NCBI GenBank assembly: GCA_020851795.1
Contig: JADZCA010000078.1
Coordinates: 1 to 64,000, forward strand
DNA: 64,000 nucleotides
Origin: Planctomycetota bacterium
Lineage (GTDB): Bacteria; Planctomycetota; PLA2; JAEUHO01
Direction: 5' to 3'
The notes under the pieces were generated by a model, which did not search any database, was not told where the DNA came from, and worked only from the letters and a program-made list of their open reading frames with translations. Within the stretch, counting starts at the first letter, position 1. Each line of letters starts with the position of its first letter. This document shows positions 58,317-64,000 of the stretch, in pieces. The translations under genes and the position numbers were made by a program.

Positions 58317-60074
58317 GTGCGCCGCATCCTCCCTCTCGCCGTGCTCGCGGTCCTCGTGGCGCGGGCGCCGGCCGCCTCCGCCGAGGACGCGGCGGCCGCG
58401 CCGCCCGCACCGGACGGCGCGCCCGCGCCCGCGGCACCCGCCGCTCCTCCCGAGGCCGACCCCGCCGCCGCGCGCAAGCACGCCGAGCAGGGCGACCTGC
58501 TGCGCGAGGAAGGCAAGTGGGACGCCGCGGCGCGCGAGTACGGCAAGTCGCTGGACGCGGACGAGGCGCAGTACCTCGTCCACGTGCGCTACCAGGAGTC
58601 GGTGATCCGCTCCGGCAAGGGCGACGAGCTCGTCCCCGAGTACGACGACCTCCTCAAGCAGCACCCGACCGACGCGGTGCTCAAGCTGCACCGGATGCGG
58701 CTCGACGCCCCGGCGTCGCGCGTCGAGCGCCTCGCGCCGGCCGTCAAGGCGACGCCCGGTGACGCGCCGACGCAGCTCGAGCTCGGGCGCGCGGCGCTCG
58801 CGGTCGGCGACAACGCGGTCGCGAAGAAGGCGCTCGAGGCCGCGTTCGCGATCGCCCCGCGCCTCGCCGACGTGTTCGAGCTCTCCTGCGAGGCGCTGCG
58901 GCGCGCCGGCGACACCTCGGGCCTGCGCACGCGGCTCGAGAACCGGCTCAAGCAGGAGCCGGAGTCGTACGAGACGCTGATCCGGCTCGCGCGCCTCGAC
59001 CTCGTCGAGGGGCGGACGAAGGAGGCTTACGAGCGGGCGATCGCCGTGCTCGGCATGCGGCCGTCCTACGTCGTCGCGATGCTCGTGCGGTCCGAGGCCG
59101 CGTCGCGCCTCGGCAAGGGCGAGGAGGCGCTGCAGTCGCTCGAGGCGGTGCTGCGGCTCAACCCGGCCGACCCCGACGCGCTCGTCGCGTCGGCCGACCT
59201 CACCGCGAAGGGCGCCGCCGAGGAGGGCCTCAAGCGCGCGGTGGACCTCTACAAGAAGGCGCTCGACGTCAAGCCGACGCCGCCGGCGCTGCGCGCGTGG
59301 TACGGCCTCGGCTGGGCCTACGAGCGGCTCGGCCAGCTCAAGGAGGCGGGCGAGGCGTACCGCGAGGCGGCGCTGCTCTCGCCCACCGACGCCGCGATCG
59401 TGAACTCGGTCGGCGTGGTGCTGCTCAAGCAGAAGTCCTTCCAGTCGGCCCTGCTCCAGTTCCGCAAGGCCATCGACCTCGACCCGAAGTCGCCCGAGGC
59501 CTACCTCAACGTCGCCATGGTGGCGGAGCAGCAGACGGACTGGAACGAGGCGATCAAGCAGTACCAGAAGGTGCTCGGGATGAAGGGGCAGGAGGGCAAC
59601 GTCCGCGCCCTGCTCAACTGCGCCTTCGACCACGAGGCGCTGTCGCAGTACAAGAAGGCGGAAGAGCTGCTCCTGCGCGTCCGCCAGCTGCGCCCGCAGG
59701 ACTCCGACGTCGCCACGTTCCTCGGCGACAACCTCTTCTTCCAGAAGAAGTGGAAGGACGCCGTCCGCGCCTACCAGGACGCGGTCAAGCTCGACGAGAA
59801 GAACCGCTTCGCGTGGCGCGGCCTCGGCATGGCGCTCGCGCAGGACGACAAGCCCAAGGAGGGCATCGAGGCGCTCGAGAAGGCCCGTGCGCTCAAGCCC
59901 GACGACCCGCCGACGCTGCTCGTGCTCGGCGACCTCTACTTCCTCCAGCAGGACCTCGAGAAGGCGCTCGAGGCGTACAAGGCCTACGTGAAGGCGGGCG
60001 GCACGAACCAGGACGTCCCCGTCCTCATCGAGGGCATCGAGAAGGAGCTCGCGGGCGCCGGCGGCGGCAAGTGA
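58317..60074 (+). CDS. Secreted TPR-repeat protein
   Basis: This 585-residue protein has a signal peptide (about residues 1-20) and an Ala/Pro-rich linker (21-48). A chain of TPR units fills the remainder, about 12-14 repeats (for example EEGKWDAAAREYGKSLDAD, LYKKALDVKPTPPALRAWYG, LLQFRKAIDLDPKSPEAYLN, ALEAYKAYVKAGG). Such proteins are scaffolds in cell-envelope assembly. CCGGAGG at 58305-58311 precedes the GTG. It is the last gene of the operon that starts at 56639. Confidence 0.83.
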   Translation: MRRILPLAVLAVLVARAPAASAEDAAAAPPAPDGAPAPAAPAAPPEADPAAARKHAEQGDLLREEGKWDAAAREYGKSLDADEAQYLVHVRYQESVIRSGKGDELVPEYDDLLKQHPTDAVLKLHRMRLDAPASRVERLAPAVKATPGDAPTQLELGRAALAVGDNAVAKKALEAAFAIAPRLADVFELSCEALRRAGDTSGLRTRLENRLKQEPESYETLIRLARLDLVEGRTKEAYERAIAVLGMRPSYVVAMLVRSEAASRLGKGEEALQSLEAVLRLNPADPDALVASADLTAKGAAEEGLKRAVDLYKKALDVKPTPPALRAWYGLGWAYERLGQLKEAGEAYREAALLSPTDAAIVNSVGVVLLKQKSFQSALLQFRKAIDLDPKSPEAYLNVAMVAEQQTDWNEAIKQYQKVLGMKGQEGNVRALLNCAFDHEALSQYKKAEELLLRVRQLRPQDSDVATFLGDNLFFQKKWKDAVRAYQDAVKLDEKNRFAWRGLGMALAQDDKPKEGIEALEKARALKPDDPPTLLVLGDLYFLQQDLEKALEAYKAYVKAGGTNQDVPVLIEGIEKELAGAGGGK

Positions 60075-60114
60075 CGCGGCACGCCGAATCCACGCGCCGG
60101 CGCGGGCGCCACGG

Positions 60115-60120
60115 TACGCT
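60115..60120 (+). promoter_or_regulatory. Candidate -10 box (TACGCT), leaderless, for the LPS-core operon
   Basis: TACGCT ends 6 bases before the GTG start at 60127. No ribosome binding site is visible, so the first gene is probably translated from a leaderless mRNA. Confidence 0.45.
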
Positions 60121-60126
60121 CGCGGC

Positions 60127-61038
60127 GTGGTGGGACCCGCCGACCCCGTCGCGATCCGAGAGCGCTACGGCGTCCCCGAGGCCGTCGAGCTGAGGGCGTC
60201 GTCGAGGGAGCTCCTCGGCTTCCTCCCGGGCTTCGAGGACGTCGTGCGGGCGGTCGCCGAAGCGCCCGACGCGCTGCCGCGCGCGGCGCGGGCGGGGCGC
60301 GCGCCGCTCGCGCGGCTCGACAGCCCGCTCGGGCCCGTGCTCGTGCGCGAGTACCGCAAGGGGGGGCTGCTCCGGCACGTGCGTGGTCGGCGCTTCCTCG
60401 GCCCTTGGCGCCCCTTCGTCGAGCTCTCGCTCGCGCGGCGGCTGCTCGCGGCCCGCGTCCCGGTGGTCGAGGCCGTCGGCGCGGTGGTGCTGCGCGGCTG
60501 GACGGGCTGGCGCGGGTTCCTGCTCACGCTCGAGGTCCCCGGCGGCCTCGACCTCGAGGCCTACCTCTACGACCCTGCCGCGCACCCCGAGTGGCCGCTG
60601 CGCGACGCGCTGGCCGAGGCGGGGCGCACGGTCCGCGCGCTGCACGACGCCGGGGTCGCCCACGGCGACCTCCACCCGAAGAACCTCCTCCTCGACCCCT
60701 CCGCCGCCGCCGTGCGCGCCCTCGACCTCGACCGGTCGGGCGCGTTCGACGCGCCCCTCGACGACGACGCACGCGTGCGCAACCTGACGCGGCTGGCGCG
60801 GTCGGTGGAGAAGCACCGCCTGCGGGGGATGCCGGTCGGGCGGCGCGAGGCGCTGCGCTTCCTGCGGGCGTACGGGGGCGGTGCCGAGCCCGGCGACCGG
60901 TGGCTCGCGGTGGTCCGGGCGCGCGTGCGCCGCGGGCTGTGGCTGCACCGCGCGTGGTGGCGCCTCTCGGGCCAGGTCGGGCGGGCGCGCGGGCCCGCGA
61001 CGGGCGGCGGCGGCGCGCCGCACCGGGTGCCCGCGTGA
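60127..61038 (+). CDS. LPS-core kinase, KdkA/WaaP/InaA-like
   Basis: This 303-residue kinase-fold enzyme of the lipopolysaccharide kinase family phosphorylates Kdo or heptose. The catalytic loop is HGDLHPKN at residues 179-186, and the metal-binding motif is LDLDRSG at about 200. A conserved Lys or Arg near YRKGGLLRHVRGRRF (about residue 78) fits KdkA proteins. The downstream glycosyltransferase start overlaps the stop by four bases. The specific sugar target is inferred only from family and neighbourhood. Confidence 0.83.
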   Translation: MVGPADPVAIRERYGVPEAVELRASSRELLGFLPGFEDVVRAVAEAPDALPRAARAGRAPLARLDSPLGPVLVREYRKGGLLRHVRGRRFLGPWRPFVELSLARRLLAARVPVVEAVGAVVLRGWTGWRGFLLTLEVPGGLDLEAYLYDPAAHPEWPLRDALAEAGRTVRALHDAGVAHGDLHPKNLLLDPSAAAVRALDLDRSGAFDAPLDDDARVRNLTRLARSVEKHRLRGMPVGRREALRFLRAYGGGAEPGDRWLAVVRARVRRGLWLHRAWWRLSGQVGRARGPATGGGGAPHRVPA

Positions 61039-61823
61039 AGATCACCGCCGCGATCATCGCGAAGGACGAGGCCGACCACATCGCCGCGTGCGTGCAGAGC
61101 GTCGCGTGGTGCGACGAGGTCGTGGTGCTCGACTCGGGCAGCCGGGACGGGACGCCCGCGCTCGCGCGCGCAGCCGGCGCGCGCGTCGTCGAGACGGACT
61201 GGCCGGGCTGGGTCGCGCAGAAGAACCGCGCCGCGGCCGCGGCCACGCACGACTGGGTGCTCTCGATCGACGCGGACGAGCGCGTGGACGCGCGGCTGCG
61301 GGCCGCGATCGAGCGGGTGCGCGCGGGCGGCGAGCCCGACGTGGCCGCGTTCGAGATGACCCGCCACACCTTCGTGCTCGGGCGCTGGATCGACCACGGC
61401 GGTTGGTACCCGGAGTGGCGCACGCGTCTCTTCGACCGTCGGCGCGCGCGCTGGGCGGGCGTGGACCCGCACGACCGGCTGGAGGTGGACGGCCCGGTGC
61501 GCCGGCTCGCCGAGGGCGAGCTCGTCCACTACACGTACCGGTCGATCTCGGCGCACGTCGCGCAGATCGACCGCTTCACCACCGTCGCGGCGCGCGAGAA
61601 GGTCGCGCGCGGCCGGACGCGCACGCTGCTGGCGATGCTGTTCCGCCCGCCCGCGCGCTTCCTGCGGATGTACGTGCTCCGCCTCGGGTTCCTCGACGGG
61701 CGCGCCGGCTTCGTCCTCGCGGCGATGGCCGCGTGGTACGTGTTCCTCAAGTACGCCAAGGTCTGGGAGGCGACCGCGGTCGCCGGCCGGCGCGGCGACG
61801 CGGGGGAGCGGCCCGGTGGCTAG
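61035..61823 (+). CDS. Glycosyltransferase family 2, WaaE/KdtX-like
   Basis: This 262-residue enzyme opens with KITAAIIAKDEADHIAACVQS and has VVVLDSGSRDGT and a SIDADERVD metal-binding motif (DAD at residues 79-81). WVAQKNRAA and GGWYPEWRTRLFDR are typical of the WaaE-type core glucosyltransferases. Near the C-terminus are amphipathic or hydrophobic segments (FLRMYVLRLGFLDG, AAMAAWYVFLKYAKVWE) that may hold it to the inner membrane. It overlaps its neighbours on both sides. Confidence 0.9.
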   Translation: MKITAAIIAKDEADHIAACVQSVAWCDEVVVLDSGSRDGTPALARAAGARVVETDWPGWVAQKNRAAAAATHDWVLSIDADERVDARLRAAIERVRAGGEPDVAAFEMTRHTFVLGRWIDHGGWYPEWRTRLFDRRRARWAGVDPHDRLEVDGPVRRLAEGELVHYTYRSISAHVAQIDRFTTVAAREKVARGRTRTLLAMLFRPPARFLRMYVLRLGFLDGRAGFVLAAMAAWYVFLKYAKVWEATAVAGRRGDAGERPGG

Positions 61824-63411
61824 GCCGGTGCGGTTCTCCGAGGCGGGGTTCCGCGTCGAGGCGGAACGGTCCGCCGAGGGCGCGGTGCGCCGGGGGCTCC
61901 TGCCGGACCCGACCGCGGCGCTCTCCGGCGGGGCCGCGGTCAAGCGCAACCTCTACCGCGCGGCGTCGCGCGTCGAGCTGCCGGGCTTGGGGGCGGTGCT
62001 GCTCAAGGTGCACCGTCCGCGCGGGCTCGTGGACACGGTGCGTGCGGCGCTGCGGCGCAGCCGCGCGCGCTCGGAGTGGGACGCCGCGCGCTACCTCGTC
62101 GGCGCGGGCATCCCGACGCCCGCGCCGCTGGCCGTGCTCGAGCGGCGGCGGGGCCCGCTCCTCGAGCAGGCCGCCTCCGCCGCGCGCTTCGTCGCGCCGC
62201 GGGAGACCTTCGCCCCGTCGCTGACGGCGCAGCCGCCCGACAAGGCGCGCGCGCTCGCGGCCCGCTCGGGCCGGCTCCTGCGCGCGCTCCACGACCGCGG
62301 CGTCTCGCACGGCGACTTCCACAGCGGCAACCTCCTCGTCGGACCCGGCCCCGGCGACCGCTGCGTGCTCGACGTCGTGGACCTGCACACCGTCCGCGCG
62401 GGGCGCCCCGTGCCGGCGCGCCGCCGTCGCGCGCAGCTCGCGCAGTGGGTGCACAGCCTCGCGGGGGTGCTCGGCGCCGCGGGCCGCCGGCGCGTCGTCG
62501 TGGGCTACCTCGGCGACGCCGACGCGGCGACGGTCCGGTGCACGTTCGCGCGGGTCGAGCGGCTCGTCGCCGCGCGGGAGCGCCGACGGCTGCGCTCGCG
62601 CGGGCGGCGCTGCGTCGAGGAGAGCAGCGTCTACACCTCCGACCTCGGCGACGCGCGGGGCTGGCGCCGGCGCGACCTGCCGGTCGAGGCGATCGAGCGC
62701 GCGCTGGCCGCGCACGACGCGGCGCTCGCCCGCGGCGGCGACGCGGTGCTCAAGCGGCACCGCAAGGGCGCCGTCGTCCGCGCCGGCGGCGTCGTCGTCA
62801 AGGAGGCCTTCGAGCCGGGCCTCGCGCGCCGCCTCGAGGCGCGGCTGCTCCCGCGCCGGCGCCGCGCGGGCTACGAGAACGCGCACCGCCTCGCGGTGCG
62901 TGGGGTCGGGACGGCCGCGCCCCTCGCCTTCGTGCGCCGCGGCGGACGCACGTTCACGCTCTACGAGGACCTCGGACGGCTGCCCCGCCTCGACCACTGG
63001 GTGATCGAGGCGGCGCGCACGCGGCGGCTCTCCCGCGCGCGCCGGCTCGCGGCGCTGCACGCGACGGCCGACTTCGCCGCGGGTCTCCACCGGCGCGGCG
63101 TCTGGCACGGCGACCTGAAGGCGTGCAACTGGCTCGTCGAGGAGACCGGGACGCACCTCGCCTTCCGGCTCGTGGACACCGACCGCGTCCGCTTCCTCCG
63201 CCGGGTCTCGCGCGAGCGTCGCCTGCGCAACCTCGCCCAGCTCGCCGCGTCGGTGCCGCGCGCGGTCACGCGCACCGACCGGCTGCGGTGGTGGCGCCGC
63301 TACGCCCGCGGCACGCCGTGGGCCGGCGCGGCGCACGAACGGGCGGTCGCGCGCGACGTCGCCGCGCTCGTCGCGCGCAAGCTCGTGGTCGTGGACGAGC
63401 CCATCGAATGA
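61816..63411 (+). CDS. Double-domain LPS kinase-like protein
   Basis: This 531-residue protein has two WaaP/KdkA-like kinase domains in tandem. The first has KRNLYRAASRVELPG and the loop HGDFHSGN from His165, with LDVVDLHTV as its metal motif. The second has LKRHRKGAVVRAGG, then HGDLKACN from His431 and LVDTDRVRF. Both catalytic Asp and Asn residues are kept, so both halves could be active. Normal family members have one domain. The GTG start overlaps the previous gene by 8 bases. The two domains may phosphorylate two core positions. Confidence 0.8.
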   Translation: MARPVRFSEAGFRVEAERSAEGAVRRGLLPDPTAALSGGAAVKRNLYRAASRVELPGLGAVLLKVHRPRGLVDTVRAALRRSRARSEWDAARYLVGAGIPTPAPLAVLERRRGPLLEQAASAARFVAPRETFAPSLTAQPPDKARALAARSGRLLRALHDRGVSHGDFHSGNLLVGPGPGDRCVLDVVDLHTVRAGRPVPARRRRAQLAQWVHSLAGVLGAAGRRRVVVGYLGDADAATVRCTFARVERLVAARERRRLRSRGRRCVEESSVYTSDLGDARGWRRRDLPVEAIERALAAHDAALARGGDAVLKRHRKGAVVRAGGVVVKEAFEPGLARRLEARLLPRRRRAGYENAHRLAVRGVGTAAPLAFVRRGGRTFTLYEDLGRLPRLDHWVIEAARTRRLSRARRLAALHATADFAAGLHRRGVWHGDLKACNWLVEETGTHLAFRLVDTDRVRFLRRVSRERRLRNLAQLAASVPRAVTRTDRLRWWRRYARGTPWAGAAHERAVARDVAALVARKLVVVDEPIE

Positions 63412-64000
63412 GGCTCCTCTGGACCGTCGCGAACTGGAAGCGCACCGGCCCCGTCGAGCCGAGCCTCGACCTCGCCGCGGCGCTGGACCGCCGCGGCCAC
63501 GAGGTCCTCGTCGTCACCGGACGTCCGGTGGGCTCGGCCCCCGACGAGGCGGGGGAGGCCGCGGAGGCCCGCGGCCTGCAGCGGCTCCGCCTCGGGCTCG
63601 CCCTGCGCAAGCACGTCGGGTTCCTCGCCAACCGACGCGACGCGCGCGGGGTCGCCGCGCACCTGCGCGCGCGCACGCCCGACGCCGTCGTCGTCACGCT
63701 GCGCAACGACCACCGCATCGTCGCGCGGGCGCTCGCGCAGGCCGGGCTCGGCGTCCCGCTCGTCCGCACGTGGTTCGAGGACGGCGCCGAGGCGCCCGGC
63801 GACGAGGAGGCGACGCTCCTGCGCGCCGCGGCGGCGGTCGTGGTCTTCGGCGCGGGGCCCGCGGCGACGCTGCAGCGCGCGGGCGTCGCGCCCGAGCGCG
63901 TCGTCGTGCTGGCGCCGCCGCTCGACGTGGACCGCGTGCGACGCGGCGCCACCGACGTCGCGGCGGCGCGCGCGGGCTTCCTCGCGCCGCCGGGCGCGCT
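63408..64000 (+). CDS. Glycosyltransferase (GT4-like N-terminal part), truncated by window end
   Basis: This reading frame starts with ATG overlapping the stop of the double kinase (ATGA) and stays open to the window end (197 codons). The visible part has a Rossmann-like start (LLWTVANWKRTGPVEPSLDLAAALDRRGHEVLVVTG) with the G-P-x-x-x-S-L-D-L-A pattern of family-4 glycosyltransferases. A second strand-helix pair follows (AVVVFGAGPAATLQRAGV). The sugar-nucleotide-binding C-terminal domain is outside the window, so the assignment is tentative. Confidence 0.65.
   Translation, partial: MRLLWTVANWKRTGPVEPSLDLAAALDRRGHEVLVVTGRPVGSAPDEAGEAAEARGLQRLRLGLALRKHVGFLANRRDARGVAAHLRARTPDAVVVTLRNDHRIVARALAQAGLGVPLVRTWFEDGAEAPGDEEATLLRAAAAVVVFGAGPAATLQRAGVAPERVVVLAPPLDVDRVRRGATDVAAARAGFLAPPGA

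Overview
The window is very GC-rich bacterial DNA with third codon positions almost entirely G or C. Genes are densely packed, many starts are GTG, and neighbouring genes often overlap by 4 bases. The likely source is a high-GC member of the Planctomycetota. This is an inference from four things: a TIGR02999-type ECF sigma factor next to Ser/Thr kinases with TPR tails, several secreted HEAT-repeat proteins, multihaem cytochromes next to a split cytochrome b, and LPS-core enzymes that imply a diderm envelope. Myxococcota or Acidobacteriota are less likely alternatives. No tRNA, rRNA, CRISPR array, insertion sequence or prophage was seen.

Region 1 (1-10.6 kb) is a respiratory locus. It holds a b6-type cytochrome b (cut by the window start), an enlarged subunit-IV-like cytochrome b part, a giant octahaem cytochrome c, a small membrane protein, an amicyanin-like cupredoxin lipoprotein, a cbb3 oxidase subunit I and a CcoO-CcoP fusion. 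The layout suggests quinol oxidation by the bc part, electron flow through haems or copper, and oxygen reduction by the cbb3 part. Its assembly genes (SafE-like, CcoI copper ATPase, CcoS and a CcoP-anchor-like peptide) lie at 18.0-21.3 kb.

Region 2 (10.7-18.0 kb) separates the two respiratory blocks. A DUF1275-STAS fusion runs leftward. An HtrA-type protease with an intact triad and four PDZ domains runs rightward, followed by four tandem trypsin-fold paralogues that have lost the catalytic serine.

Region 3 (21.4-30.1 kb) has a three-gene SsuABC/NMT1-like ABC importer overlapping an HPr-like gene, a second cupredoxin, two leftward secreted HEAT-type proteins, a four-copy 85-bp hairpin tandem repeat and an orphan ParA with an HTH. 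Divergent from parA is a FHA-GAF-sigma54 activator.

Region 4 (32.4-45.0 kb) is a signalling and surface cluster. It has an ECF sigma factor, a Tat-exported protein with a hydrophobic hairpin-rich tail, two paralogous kinase-TPR receptors and a secreted seven-repeat propeller/HYR/PxKF protein.

Region 5 (45-64 kb) has a CstA-like transporter, a three-gene operon ending in a 1289-residue kinase, a metallophosphatase, a heptosyltransferase-like GT9, a secreted TPR/HEAT operon and an LPS-core operon with two kinases (one with two kinase domains) and two glycosyltransferases.

Many genes are preceded by a TANNNT box. In seven cases it sits only 6-10 nt upstream of the start codon with no Shine-Dalgarno, which suggests leaderless transcription.
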